Notes: generated from the sequence alone by a model not told the origin. DNA of 64,000 nucleotides from Flavivirga abyssicola (GCF_030540775.2 NZ_CP141266.1:709501-773500); one strand, 5' to 3'; numbered from the stretch's first letter, positions 27,423 to 36,460 are shown. A program made the numbers and translations.

Positions 27423-28151
27423 ATGAAGCGGTTTTTTGTATTAATATCATTTTTATTCATCATACAAGCGTCTAATGCACAACTTTTTAGCAAAGAAAAA
27501 GTAACATATGATGCAAACCAAGGAAGAGGCTCTACAGATAATCGATTATTACGCTGGGGCTACTTTTTAGGAATCAATAGCTATGATTTTAATTTTGATT
27601 ATAAAGAAGATTTACGTGATATTTATGTAAAAAAGAGCCCAGGTTTTAGTGTTGGTTTAATCGGAAATTTGCGTATTAATAGTTTTATTGATTTACGTTT
27701 TGAGCCTGGTTTATTAATTACAACCAGAGAGTTATATTATAGTCAAACACATTTTACCGGTACAAGCTTTAAAAGTTCAGATTTAATTAGAGAGGTTAAA
27801 TCTACCTATGTGCATTTACCGCTTTTAGTAAAAATATCTACCAAACGCGTCAATAATTTCAAACCTTTTATTGTAGGCGGATTTTCAACGGCTTTAAACC
27901 TATCTAGTAATGAGGATAACCCTGAAGACAATAGCAATGGACAATTTAGAACCAAAAAAAGCTCCTTGTTTTATGAACTTGGGTTTGGTATAGATTTATA
28001 CCTATACAACTTCAAGTTTACACCTTCTATTCGTGGACTTTTTGGTATAGGAGACGAACTTGTTAGAGATAAAGACCCTAATAGCCCTTGGACTAGCAAT
28101 GTTGCCAGTATGAAAACCAGAGGTCTATTTATTAATTTCACGTTTCAGTAA
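27423..28151 (+). CDS. porT: Type IX secretion system outer-membrane protein PorT/SprT
   Basis: 242 residues, signal peptide ending near QASNAQ, then an eight-stranded-type beta-barrel with GYFLGINSYDF, FSVGLIGNLRINSFIDLRFEPGL and GFGIDLYLYNFKFTPSIRG. PorT (SprT in gliding Flavobacterium) is required for T9SS-dependent secretion and gliding motility. Position directly behind ubiE is the known flavobacterial arrangement. It links functionally with the two T9SS-sorted proteins in this window, although the other Por/Gld genes are not here. Confidence 0.9.
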   Translation: MKRFFVLISFLFIIQASNAQLFSKEKVTYDANQGRGSTDNRLLRWGYFLGINSYDFNFDYKEDLRDIYVKKSPGFSVGLIGNLRINSFIDLRFEPGLLITTRELYYSQTHFTGTSFKSSDLIREVKSTYVHLPLLVKISTKRVNNFKPFIVGGFSTALNLSSNEDNPEDNSNGQFRTKKSSLFYELGFGIDLYLYNFKFTPSIRGLFGIGDELVRDKDPNSPWTSNVASMKTRGLFINFTFQ

Positions 28152-28155
28152 TTTA

Positions 28156-28167
28156 GTATTCAGTCTC
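28156..28167. repeat. Left arm of inverted repeat flanking an unknown gene
   Basis: GTATTCAGTCTC is the exact reverse complement of 28937-28948. It lies 5 bp after the porT stop and is followed by a related CAGTTTTCAG segment. Confidence 0.55.
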
Positions 28168-28299
28168 GGTTAACAGTTTTCAGCTAGCAAACTTACTTAC
28201 AACTTTACATCTTTAAAATAACAGTGAGTTTTCTAAAATACAGCACAACTACGTTTTTTAATAGTCTAATCCAAACTTCAACTAACCATAGATATTTAA

Positions 28300-28866
28300 A
28301 TGAATATTCCTAAATTTTTGTATCACTACTATGAAGCTGAACTAGGTCCATTTTTAAATATTACTCAAAATAAATTTGAAGAAGCTAAAAAAATCCAAAA
28401 CAATATATCTGTTGGTTTTAATAGCAAAAGACCGCCAAACTATATCGAATTAAGGTTTGCTTTAGAGAAAAGGTTAAAAGAAAACTTTATAGCCAAAGGG
28501 GGCAAACCAAAAAGAAATGACCCTTTTTATTTTACTTTAGGCAAATGTGAATGGATGAAATCTTGTTATGAAAACCCTGGTGTTGTAAAAATCCCTTTAG
28601 CAGATTTAAAGCCTGAACAAATAAGTTTTACATACCCAGATAGCATGGTATCATTCCAATTTTATGACGAACCCAAACTTGTAAAATATAGAAAAGCATG
28701 TAACGGACAGGTATACTTACTAAATGAAATACAAGAACTATTGAATGAATATGGTATTCCTTCAGAAGAAAAATGCCTTTCTCAAGAAAGCTTGAAATAT
28801 GACAAATATATAGAAGTACAGGTATGGGACGATTTTATAATCAAAAAATACCTAGTCAAATCCTAA
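28300..28866 (+). CDS. Uncharacterised 188-residue protein
   Basis: A soluble-looking protein with no signal peptide or membrane span. Recognisable patches are KFLYHYYEAELGPFLNIT, a conserved-looking LRFALEKRLKENFIAKGGKP, DPFYFTLGKCEW, and a terminal YIEVQVWDDFIIKKYLV. It resembles a widespread unnamed family, found also in Firmicutes, with the order HYYE, LE..L...F..KGGKP, PxYxxLG. I know no function. The layout is reminiscent of ADP-ribosyltransferase-like folds, but that is speculation. It interrupts the porT/rRNA methyltransferase region and is flanked by 12-bp inverted repeats. Confidence 0.75.
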   Translation: MNIPKFLYHYYEAELGPFLNITQNKFEEAKKIQNNISVGFNSKRPPNYIELRFALEKRLKENFIAKGGKPKRNDPFYFTLGKCEWMKSCYENPGVVKIPLADLKPEQISFTYPDSMVSFQFYDEPKLVKYRKACNGQVYLLNEIQELLNEYGIPSEEKCLSQESLKYDKYIEVQVWDDFIIKKYLVKS

Positions 28867-28879
28867 ATACACTTATATA

Positions 28880-28948
28880 AACTGCCAACTACAAACTGAA
28901 ACCGAACACTGAAACTGAATACTGAGACTGAACACTGAGACTGAATAC
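28880..28948. repeat. Degenerate CTGA tandem repeat with right arm of inverted repeat
   Basis: Alternating 6- and 7-bp units (CTGAAA, CTGAATA, CTGAGA, CTGAACA) run from about 28880 and end in GAGACTGAATAC (28937-28948), the inverted copy of 28156-28167. A related stretch occurs at 53132-53158. It is probably a dispersed low-complexity intergenic repeat. Confidence 0.65.
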
Positions 28949-28953
28949 CCCCA

Positions 28954-29673
28954 CTACCCTCTCCTAAACTCACTCAACAAAATAGCGGTTGCTGTAGCCA
29001 CATTTAAACTTTCTGTAGCTTGCAAATCACCAAACCTAGGAATAGAGACCTTTTTCTTTATAAGCGCTTCAATTTCTTTTGAAACACCATTAGCTTCATT
29101 ACCCATTACTAAGATACCTTCATCTGGCAAATCCATGTTATAAACTGTTTCTCCATCCATAAAAGCACCATAAACCGGCACCTTTGTTTCTTTTAAAAAA
29201 AGTTCTAAATCTATATAGCTAATATTCACTCTAGTAATAGACCCCATTGTCGCTTGTATTACTTTAGGATTAAAACAATCTACCGTTTCTTTACTGCAAA
29301 CCAAATCTTTAATCCCAAACCAATCGCAAAGCCTAATAATGGTTCCTAAGTTTCCAGGATCTCTAACAGCATCTAATGCTAAAACAAGTGCGTTTTGTTC
29401 AATTGGTTTTACTTCTGGAATTTTAAAAATTGCAAGTGCTTTATTCGGAGTGGTTAAAAAGCTTATTCGTTTTAATTCTGCCTCAGTAATTAAAATTTCA
29501 TCTTTGGCATCAATATTGAAAGACTCAGTCGTATATAGGGCATGTAGTATTAATTTAGATTGTAATAGTTCTTTTATTGTTTTAACACCTTCAACAACAA
29601 AAAACCCATGTTGTAGTCTATATTTTTTTTGCTTTAAACTCGTTATTAATTTTATATGGCTTTTAGAGAGCAT
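28954..29673 (-). CDS. SpoU/TrmH-family rRNA or tRNA 2'-O-methyltransferase
   Basis: 239 residues. An N-terminal substrate-binding domain (about 1-85, KSHIKLITSLKQKKYR) is followed by a SPOUT trefoil-knot methyltransferase domain (about 90-239). Family motifs are DAVRDPGNLGTIIRLCDWFG, MGNEANGVSKE and IPRFGDLQATESLNVA, including the catalytic Arg and Asn. It transfers a methyl group from SAM to a ribose 2'-OH in rRNA or tRNA; the exact nucleotide is not predictable. Divergent from tamL. Confidence 0.93.
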   Translation of the reverse strand: MLSKSHIKLITSLKQKKYRLQHGFFVVEGVKTIKELLQSKLILHALYTTESFNIDAKDEILITEAELKRISFLTTPNKALAIFKIPEVKPIEQNALVLALDAVRDPGNLGTIIRLCDWFGIKDLVCSKETVDCFNPKVIQATMGSITRVNISYIDLELFLKETKVPVYGAFMDGETVYNMDLPDEGILVMGNEANGVSKEIEALIKKKVSIPRFGDLQATESLNVATATAILLSEFRRG

Positions 29674-29921
29674 GTAATCTAAATTAACGTGATATTTTAT
29701 TTTATAAAGAAATGAAAAATACCGTTGTTCAAGACCAAAAATGTCGAAATATTTTTTTTAAGTAAACACTAAAGACCAAAATTTTAGGATGTTGTATTTG
29801 TACTTTGAAAAAAAATACAAATAAACACTTGAAAAAATGTACTTTTGAGTCCGTAATAAACAGTATTATATTTCTTTAATTAAATTCTATTAGTCAAAAT
29901 TATAATTTGAATTAATTTCAT

Positions 29922-32450
29922 TTGAAAAAACAGCTTTCAAAAATATTAATCTTCGTTGTATTAACAGGATACGTTTTGTCTTGCGACAGTGTAAAAAGAG
30001 TTGCCGAAAATGAATACCTACTAACCAACACGACTGTATATGTAAATGAAAGAAAAGATAATACAGAAACTATAAATAGTTTATTATACCAAAAGCCAAA
30101 TAGAAAAATTGCTGGTATCCCTTTACGCTTACATATTTACAATTTAGCACGTAATAACAGAGATTCTTTATTTGAAGTGTGGTTAGATAAAAATCCCAAA
30201 CGCAGAGCTCGACTAACCAAAACACTATCAAAAAAACAGTTAGACCGATTAAAAAACTCCTCTGTAGGGTTTAATAATTGGTTACGTAAAACTGGTGAAA
30301 TTCCTGTTGTTATCGATAAAAAAAAGACTGAGAAATCTGTAAAACGTCTTCAAGATTATCATATAAATAATGGTTGGTTTAATGTTAAAACAACTTATGA
30401 TATAAAAAAGAATGAAGACAAACGTGCCAGCATTAAATATCACGTAAAAACTGGAGACCCTTTTATCCTTGATTCTATTTCAGAAAAAATAAAATCTCCA
30501 GTGGTAGATTCTTTATATCAAAAAATTAAAAGAAGTGCATTAATTAGACCAAAGGAACAATACAAAACCACCAATTTTGAACAAGAGCGTGATAGAATTT
30601 CTAATGAATTACGTAATTCTGGTGTATTTCATTTTGATCAGGATTATATCACTTTTGAAATAGACACCGTAGGCACTAATAAAAAAGTGAATGTCGGAAT
30701 TCAAATTCAAGATAGAGCCATTAGAGATCAAGACTCTATAAGACGCGAACCCTTTAAAATTTTCAAAATTAGAGATGTTAATATTATTACAGATTATACA
30801 TTTGAAAATAGAGGAAAACCATTCCAGGATTCAATAACCTATAATGGTTATAAACTTTATAGTTATAACAAAATGCGTTATAGACCGGAAGCACTCACGG
30901 ATGCTGTATTTATAAACCCAGGTTCTGTTTTTAAAGATCTAGATAGAACAAGAACCTACAGACATTTAAATGAATTACGTTCCTTTAAGTATCCAAATAT
31001 CGAATACATAGAAAACCCTGACAATACACTTACAGATACTATTAGATTAACACCTTTAAAAAAGTTTAGTTTAGGATTTAATGGCGATGTGTCCCAGAGT
31101 AATATTCAAACATTCGGGTTTTCATTAAACCCTAGCCTTTTAATCAGAAATATTTTTAGAGGTGCAGAAACACTTGAAATTTCAGCAATTGGATCTATTG
31201 GTGCTTCAAAAGACAAAAATAATTTAGACGATCCGTTTTTCGACATCAATGAAATTGGTATTGATTTTAAACTCACTATTCCCAGATTATTTTCACCATT
31301 TAATACAGAGAAAATAATTCCTAAATATATGTCTCCATCTACACGTATGAGTTTGTCTGCAACTAGCCAGACTAATATTGGATTAGACAAACAGACCTTT
31401 AGCGGGATATTTAATTATAATTGGTATCCAAACAAAAAGGTAAGTAACAGGTTAGATTTATTTAATGCACAATACGTTAAAAACCTTAATGTTAACAACT
31501 ATTTTGGAATCTATCAAAACTCTTATAACTCTTTGAATCAAATTGCAAAAGATGTTAATTATATAGATTCAAATAGTGATTTAAGTATTCCCGATAATCA
31601 AACAGATGAGTTTTTAGCTTACGCATTAAATCCAGTAACTCCTAACGAAATTTCTAATAGCCAATTAGCAATAATAAATAGCATTGACGAGCGTAAAAAC
31701 AGATTAACTGAAGACAACTTAATTCTTTCTTCCAGTTTTAGTTTTATTAATGATGAGCGCACCAATCTATTTGATGATGACTTTTCAATTTTTCGTTTCA
31801 AGCTAGAGTCTGCAGGTAATATATTAGCAAATGTGTCAAGATTATTGAATTTAAAGAGAAATAGTGATGATCGTTATGAAATTTTTAATGTTGCATATTC
31901 TCAATACATAAAAACTGAATTCGACTATACTAAGCATTGGGACTTAGGAAAAAAGAATGTATTGGCAATGAGAAGCTTTTTAGGCATAGCCATCCCTTAC
32001 GGAAATTCTACCAGTATACCATTTTTAAAAAGTTTCTTTGCAGGTGGTCCCAACGATAATCGTGCTTGGACAGCTTATAGTTTAGGCCCTGGTAGCTCTG
32101 AAACTATTAATGAGTTTAATGAAGCCAATTTAAAAATAGCCCTAAATGTAGAACAACGCTTCAATATTTTTGAAGATTTAAATGGAGCCATCTTTATTGA
32201 TACGGGAAATATCTGGAATGTATTAGATAATGTAGAAGACGATAGTGCTACATTTACGGACTTTGATTCGCTGAAAGACATTGCTATTGGTTCTGGTTTT
32301 GGTCTACGCTATGATTTTAGCTTTTTTGTATTTCGTTTCGATATAGGCTTTAAAACCTACGACCCCTTTTACAGAGAGAAAAACAGGTGGTTTAATGATT
32401 ACAACTTCTCAAATGCTGTTTACAATATAGGTATTAACTATCCTTTTTAG
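29922..32450 (+). CDS. tamL: TamL, BamA-like outer-membrane assembly lipoprotein
   Basis: 842 residues. The start is TTG, giving MKKQLSKILIFVVLTGYVLSC, a lipoprotein signal with Cys as the lipidation site; no ATG precedes the signal sequence. POTRA-like repeats occupy about residues 30-370 (VKRLQDYHINNGWFNVKTTY, ALTDAVFINPGSVFKDLDRT), and an Omp85 barrel the rest, with FFAGGPNDNRAWTAYSLGPG matching the family's conserved L6 region and a C-terminal aromatic residue. The family acts with TamB in outer-membrane protein biogenesis; TamB is not in this window. Divergent from the methyltransferase gene. Confidence 0.88.
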   Translation: MKKQLSKILIFVVLTGYVLSCDSVKRVAENEYLLTNTTVYVNERKDNTETINSLLYQKPNRKIAGIPLRLHIYNLARNNRDSLFEVWLDKNPKRRARLTKTLSKKQLDRLKNSSVGFNNWLRKTGEIPVVIDKKKTEKSVKRLQDYHINNGWFNVKTTYDIKKNEDKRASIKYHVKTGDPFILDSISEKIKSPVVDSLYQKIKRSALIRPKEQYKTTNFEQERDRISNELRNSGVFHFDQDYITFEIDTVGTNKKVNVGIQIQDRAIRDQDSIRREPFKIFKIRDVNIITDYTFENRGKPFQDSITYNGYKLYSYNKMRYRPEALTDAVFINPGSVFKDLDRTRTYRHLNELRSFKYPNIEYIENPDNTLTDTIRLTPLKKFSLGFNGDVSQSNIQTFGFSLNPSLLIRNIFRGAETLEISAIGSIGASKDKNNLDDPFFDINEIGIDFKLTIPRLFSPFNTEKIIPKYMSPSTRMSLSATSQTNIGLDKQTFSGIFNYNWYPNKKVSNRLDLFNAQYVKNLNVNNYFGIYQNSYNSLNQIAKDVNYIDSNSDLSIPDNQTDEFLAYALNPVTPNEISNSQLAIINSIDERKNRLTEDNLILSSSFSFINDERTNLFDDDFSIFRFKLESAGNILANVSRLLNLKRNSDDRYEIFNVAYSQYIKTEFDYTKHWDLGKKNVLAMRSFLGIAIPYGNSTSIPFLKSFFAGGPNDNRAWTAYSLGPGSSETINEFNEANLKIALNVEQRFNIFEDLNGAIFIDTGNIWNVLDNVEDDSATFTDFDSLKDIAIGSGFGLRYDFSFFVFRFDIGFKTYDPFYREKNRWFNDYNFSNAVYNIGINYPF

Positions 32451-32540
32451 TCCTAATTTTTATTATACATACTATAACGTTTTAGTCATTTTTTAGTGTT
32501 TTCGCTCTACTAAATCATGTCTATTTATTCAAAAAATGAT

Positions 32541-32548
32541 TACTTTTG
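32541..32548 (+). promoter_or_regulatory. Putative -7 element of fbaA
   Basis: TACTTTTG matches TAnnTTTG, 32 bp upstream of the fbaA ATG. Confidence 0.45.
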
Positions 32549-32580
32549 GCATCTATTAATAACTAATCAAATTATTTAAA

Positions 32581-33648
32581 ATGGGACACAATATTAAACC
32601 AGGAGTTGCTACAGGTCATGAAGTACAAGCAATTTTTAAACTTGCAAAAGAAAAAGGGTTTGCTTTACCAGCTGTTAATGTAATAGGTTCAGACACAATT
32701 AACGGTGTATTAGAAACTGCTGCAGCTTTAAATGCTCCCGTAATTATACAATTTTCTAACGGCGGTGCTCAATTTAACGCAGGTAAAGGCTTAAGCAACG
32801 ACGGTCAAAAATCTGCTATTGCCGGTGCCATTGCTGGTGCAAAACATGTACACACTATGGCTGAAGCTTATGGTGTTCCTGTAATCTTACATACAGATCA
32901 CTGTGCTAAAAAACTATTGCCTTGGATTGATGGTTTATTAGATGCTAGTGAAAAACATTACGCAGAAACTGGAAAATCACTTTTTAGTTCTCATATGATT
33001 GATCTTTCTGAAGAACCAATCGAAGAAAATATTGAAATATGTAAAACCTATTTAGAGCGCATGAGCAAAATGGGAATGACATTAGAAATAGAGCTTGGAA
33101 TTACAGGTGGTGAAGAAGATGGTGTAGATAACACCGATGTAGATGATTCTAAATTATACACACAACCAGAAGAAGTAGCTTATGCTTACGAAGAATTAAG
33201 TAAAGTTAGTGATCAATTCACTATTGCAGCTGCCTTTGGTAATGTTCATGGTGTTTACAAACCAGGAAATGTAAAATTAACTCCAAAAATCTTAAAAAAT
33301 TCTCAAGAGTATATCAGTGAAAAATATGGTGTTGGAGAAAATCACATCGATTTTGTTTTCCATGGTGGTTCTGGTTCTACAGTTGAAGAAATTCGCGAAG
33401 GTATTAGCTACGGTGTTATAAAAATGAATATCGATACCGATTTACAGTATGCTTTTATGAGTGGTATTCGTGATTATATGGGTGATAAAGCAGCATACTT
33501 AAAAGCCCAAATAGGAAATCCTGATGGAGATGATGTTCCAAATAAAAAGTACTACGACCCACGTGTATGGTTACGTGCAGGAGAAGTTACTTTTGTTGAA
33601 CGTCTGAAAAAGGCTTTCGAAGATTTAAACAATGTAAACACCTTATAA
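32581..33648 (+). CDS. fbaA: Class II fructose-bisphosphate aldolase
   Basis: 355 residues, the length of the long (class IIA, E. coli FbaA-like) form. It cleaves fructose 1,6-bisphosphate to DHAP and glyceraldehyde 3-phosphate using Zn2+. Zn-binding and catalytic residues lie in VILHTDHCAKK, LEIELGITGGEEDG, AAFGNVHGVYKPGN and FVFHGGSGSTVEEI, and the phosphate-binding stretch is GVIKMNIDTDLQYAF. A single gene with its own promoter element and terminator. Confidence 0.97.
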   Translation: MGHNIKPGVATGHEVQAIFKLAKEKGFALPAVNVIGSDTINGVLETAAALNAPVIIQFSNGGAQFNAGKGLSNDGQKSAIAGAIAGAKHVHTMAEAYGVPVILHTDHCAKKLLPWIDGLLDASEKHYAETGKSLFSSHMIDLSEEPIEENIEICKTYLERMSKMGMTLEIELGITGGEEDGVDNTDVDDSKLYTQPEEVAYAYEELSKVSDQFTIAAAFGNVHGVYKPGNVKLTPKILKNSQEYISEKYGVGENHIDFVFHGGSGSTVEEIREGISYGVIKMNIDTDLQYAFMSGIRDYMGDKAAYLKAQIGNPDGDDVPNKKYYDPRVWLRAGEVTFVERLKKAFEDLNNVNTL

Positions 33649-33680
33649 CTATAGGTAAATTTACTACAATAATATGTATT

Positions 33681-33710
33681 AAAGACTCTGTATAAAACAG
33701 GGTCTTTTTT
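33681..33710 (+). terminator. Terminator after fbaA
   Basis: Stem AAAGACTCTGT / ACAGGGTCTTT (one G-U pair), 5-nt loop, T-run to 33710. Confidence 0.85.
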
Positions 33711-33965
33711 ATTTACATAGCTATTAAACAATGCATTACAAGCATTAAATTAAAAAAACATTGGGGTATTACCTCAAAATTAAAAAAAGGCTTAATTTTG
33801 TAGCCTAGCTTTTGGTAGTCGCTTCTTAATAAAATTAGAAAGACTTTAATAAACGCTTCAAATATGAAATATTAATGATTTCATATTTAATAAAATTAAA
33901 AGGATGAATAATCCTTAACACGAATAACGTTTACTAAGATTAAAAATCTAAAATCGTAAATCACT
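33711..33965 (+). promoter_or_regulatory. accD leader region with promoter element and stem-loop
   Basis: The fbaA-accD gap is 317 bp. After the fbaA terminator there is a -7-like TAATTTTG at 33793-33800, about 165 bp before the accD ATG. In the leader, a perfect 11-bp stem-loop (33860-33888, AAATATGAAAT / ATTTCATATTT, 7-nt loop) is visible. Its AT-only composition makes it weak. It may be a regulatory leader or chance in AT-rich DNA. Confidence 0.4.
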
Positions 33966-34823
33966 ATGTCTTGGTTTAAAAGAAAAACAAAAGGAATCAC
34001 AACAACAACAGAGGAGAAAAAAGATACTCCTAAAGGACTTTGGTATAAATCTCCTACCGGTAAAGTTGTTGATGCAGAAGAATTAGAAAAAAACTTCTAT
34101 GTAAGCCCAGAAGATGGCTACCATGTACGCATAGGGAGTAAAGAATATTTCGAAATATTATTTGACGATAATAAATTTAAAGAGTTAGATGCTAATTTAG
34201 AATCTAAAGACCCCCTTAAATTCATTGATACAAAAAAATATCCTGAACGTTTAAAAGCTGCCCAAGATAAAACCAATTTAAAAGATGCTGTTCGTACGGC
34301 TGTTGGAAAATCTAAAGGAAAAGATTTAGTTGTTGCCTGTATGGATTTTGCTTTTATTGGTGGTTCTATGGGAAGTGTTGTGGGTGAAAAAATTGCACGT
34401 GCCGCAGATTATGCACTAAAGAAAAAAATCCCTTTAATGGTGATCTCTAAATCTGGAGGAGCAAGAATGATGGAAGCTGCATTATCCTTAATGCAATTAG
34501 CTAAAACGTCTGTAAAACTAGCGCAATTAGCCGATGCACAAATTCCATATATTTCTTTATGTACAGACCCAACTACAGGAGGTACTACAGCGTCGTTTGC
34601 TATGCTAGGCGATATTAACATTAGTGAGCCCGGTGCTTTAATTGGGTTTGCAGGACCTCGGATTGTAAGAGATACTACAGGAAAAGAATTACCGGAAGGT
34701 TTTCAAACAGCTGAATTTTTATTAGAACACGGTTTCTTGGATTTTATCACAGTAAGAAAAGAGTTGAAAAACCAGGTTAATAAATATCTCGATTTAATAA
34801 CAAATCAGCCTTTAAGAGCATAA
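33966..34823 (+). CDS. accD: Acetyl-CoA carboxylase carboxyltransferase subunit beta (AccD), zinc-finger cysteines absent
   Basis: 285 residues. With AccA it transfers carboxyl from biotin carrier protein to acetyl-CoA, giving malonyl-CoA, the first committed step of fatty acid synthesis. The crotonase-fold catalytic part is normal ([58 protein letters not shown]). In bacterial AccD the N-terminus normally carries a Cys4 zinc ribbon; here the equivalent segment reads [16 protein letters not shown] then [13 protein letters not shown] with no cysteine. The start [10 protein letters not shown] is family-typical. accA is not in the window. Confidence 0.95.
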   Translation: MSWFKRKTKGITTTTEEKKDTPKGLWYKSPTGKVVDAEELEKNFYVSPEDGYHVRIGSKEYFEILFDDNKFKELDANLESKDPLKFIDTKKYPERLKAAQDKTNLKDAVRTAVGKSKGKDLVVACMDFAFIGGSMGSVVGEKIARAADYALKKKIPLMVISKSGGARMMEAALSLMQLAKTSVKLAQLADAQIPYISLCTDPTTGGTTASFAMLGDINISEPGALIGFAGPRIVRDTTGKELPEGFQTAEFLLEHGFLDFITVRKELKNQVNKYLDLITNQPLRA

Positions 34824-34871
34824 AAAGAAAAGAAGGGAGAAAAATAATACCTTTCTATTCTGTTATAATAC

Positions 34872-34911
34872 AAAAAAGCCTTACCAGAATTATTTGATAA
34901 GGCTTTTTTAA
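34872..34911 (+). terminator. Terminator after accD
   Basis: 12-bp stem AAAAAAGCCTTA / TAAGGCTTTTTT with a 14-nt loop and a T-rich tail; also symmetrical enough to work on the minus strand. Confidence 0.85.
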
Positions 34912-34951
34912 TTTTGTGAGTCTTGTATAACATCCCATGTTGACTTTAAAC

Positions 34952-35200
34952 TAAAGGTGAGTTCAATGCAATATTTTTTATAACATTTTGATTTTTAGTT
35001 GTTTAACATGTTGTCAGGTCGAGTACTTCGGCTACAGTTTATACTGAGCGCAGTCGAAGTACTCAGTATAAACTGAAGTCGAGACCTATTGAAATTTGAA
35101 GTCATTTAAGAACCTCTCGACTACGCTCGAGGGGACATTTTCCTGAATATTAGTCGGTTGTAAGTAATAATTGTGATTACTTATGTCGAACTCACCTTTA
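34952..35200. mobile_element. MITE-like palindromic element with 13-bp terminal inverted repeats
   Basis: A 249-bp block bounded by perfect inverted repeats TAAAGGTGAGTTC (34952-34964) and GAACTCACCTTTA (35188-35200). Inside is a perfect 14-bp stem CAGTTTATACTGAG / CTCAGTATAAACTG (35035-35048, 35062-35075) within a larger imperfect stem. A second hairpin, CCTCTCGA/TCGAGGGG, lies around 35111-35132. The loop motif GAGCGCAGTCGA recurs as GAGCGAAGTCGA at 50849. No coding capacity and no clear target-site duplication. It occupies most of the 406-bp gap between accD and the LysR gene. Confidence 0.5.
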
Positions 35201-35229
35201 AATAACATTAGTTTCTATGTAAAAGACGA

Positions 35230-36159
35230 TTAATACTTTTCTAACCATCCAAAGTGCTTGTCGATTAGTGTTTGTTTATTTTCGTTAATATGCTCTATCA
35301 GTTTTTTGGCGATGTTAGACATGTTTTTTGAGCTCAACCAAACCAAATTCCAATTAGTAACAATGGGAAGCCCTTTTACTGGAATAATCTGCAACTCCCC
35401 CATACTAATAGCATTCTTTATACCAATTAAGGGCATAATGGAGTATCCCAAACCAGAAATAACCGCTTGTTTCAATGCCTCATTCGAGGTTAATTCCATT
35501 TTCTTATACGTGGATATTTTTCTGGAATCTATAAAGTTTTCCATGGCCAATCGAGTAGCAGAACCTTGTTCTCTATATATAAGTGGTAGTTTCTGAAACT
35601 CGGTTTTAGATAAATATTTACCCTTATGCTTATAATCCTTTCCGCCTACCATAAACAATTCATTTTTCATAAGCTCAATTCTATCTATTTTAAGCTTTTT
35701 AGGAATCGTTGAAATCATAGCAAAATCAACTTCATTATTCTCCAAAGCCCTAACAACATTAGCTTTATTAGTAACATCCATGATTAAATCCACACCCCTA
35801 TTTTCATTAATAAAATCTGATATAAAATAAGGCATCACATATTTGGCAGTAGACACAATAGCTATTTTTAATTTGCCCGCTAACTCCCCTTGAAATGATA
35901 ATGCCTTGTAATCTATAGCCTTTACCTCTTCCATTATTTTTTTTGCAGCTTGTGCAACTTCTACTCCAAACTCAGTGATATATATTTTTCTTCCAACAAC
36001 CTCAAAAAGAGGGATTTTAAACTGTTCTTGAAACTTTTTTAACTGAATTGAAACAGCTGGCTGGGTAAGATAAAGTGCTTCAGAAGCCTTTGTAACACTC
36101 TGTAATTCATATGTTTTAAGAAAAACCTCTAATTGATGTAATGTATAATTCATAAACAA
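35230..36159 (-). CDS. LysR-family transcriptional regulator (CbbR/CmpR-like context)
   Basis: 309 residues. N-terminal winged HTH (about 1-62: LHQLEVFLKTYELQSVTKAS, LYLTQPAVSIQLKKFQ) and a periplasmic-binding-type effector domain (about 90-300). A second in-frame ATG two codons in (36153) is an equally good start. LysR regulators bind between divergent promoters and respond to a small metabolite. The divergent neighbour 77 bp away is the SbtA-type bicarbonate transporter cassette, so this is the presumed regulator, as CbbR/CmpR relatives regulate carbon-concentrating genes elsewhere. Confidence 0.92.
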   Translation of the reverse strand: MFMNYTLHQLEVFLKTYELQSVTKASEALYLTQPAVSIQLKKFQEQFKIPLFEVVGRKIYITEFGVEVAQAAKKIMEEVKAIDYKALSFQGELAGKLKIAIVSTAKYVMPYFISDFINENRGVDLIMDVTNKANVVRALENNEVDFAMISTIPKKLKIDRIELMKNELFMVGGKDYKHKGKYLSKTEFQKLPLIYREQGSATRLAMENFIDSRKISTYKKMELTSNEALKQAVISGLGYSIMPLIGIKNAISMGELQIIPVKGLPIVTNWNLVWLSSKNMSNIAKKLIEHINENKQTLIDKHFGWLEKY

Positions 36160-36236
36160 ATCTTATATATTTTATAATAAATATAAATAAAAATATATGA
36201 ATAAAATAATTAAACTTTGCACTAAATATAAAAACC

Positions 36237-36440
36237 ATGAAAGAAAAACTATTGAACAGCTTTAAAAGATTACATCAAAAATCAGCAACTATTAATGACA
36301 TCGTCATTGCATTAATTTATGCAACCGTCGTTTCACTATCCATAATAAATAACAATTTATTTCTAGAAGAGATATTGTTATGCGGTTTGATTATTGGAAT
36401 GACACTACTAAGTGCAAAAAACAAAAATAGTAATAAATAA
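36237..36440 (+). CDS. Small two-helix membrane protein, function unknown
   Basis: 67 residues. A basic start (MKEKLLNSFKRLHQKS) is followed by two hydrophobic stretches (about 22-39 and 42-60, DIVIALIYATVVSLSII and FLEEILLCGLIIGMTLL) and a charged tail KNKNSNK. No family recognised. It is the first gene of the SbtA cassette, with the transporter starting 20 bp after its stop, so a small accessory subunit of the transporter is plausible. Confidence 0.7.
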   Translation: MKEKLLNSFKRLHQKSATINDIVIALIYATVVSLSIINNNLFLEEILLCGLIIGMTLLSAKNKNSNK

Positions 36441-36460
36441 TAATTGCAATAAAATCTTTT

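Noticed and set aside
28880-28948. Tandem repeat resembling a small CRISPR
   Set aside because: Units are 6-7 bp with no spacers; it is a low-complexity tandem array.
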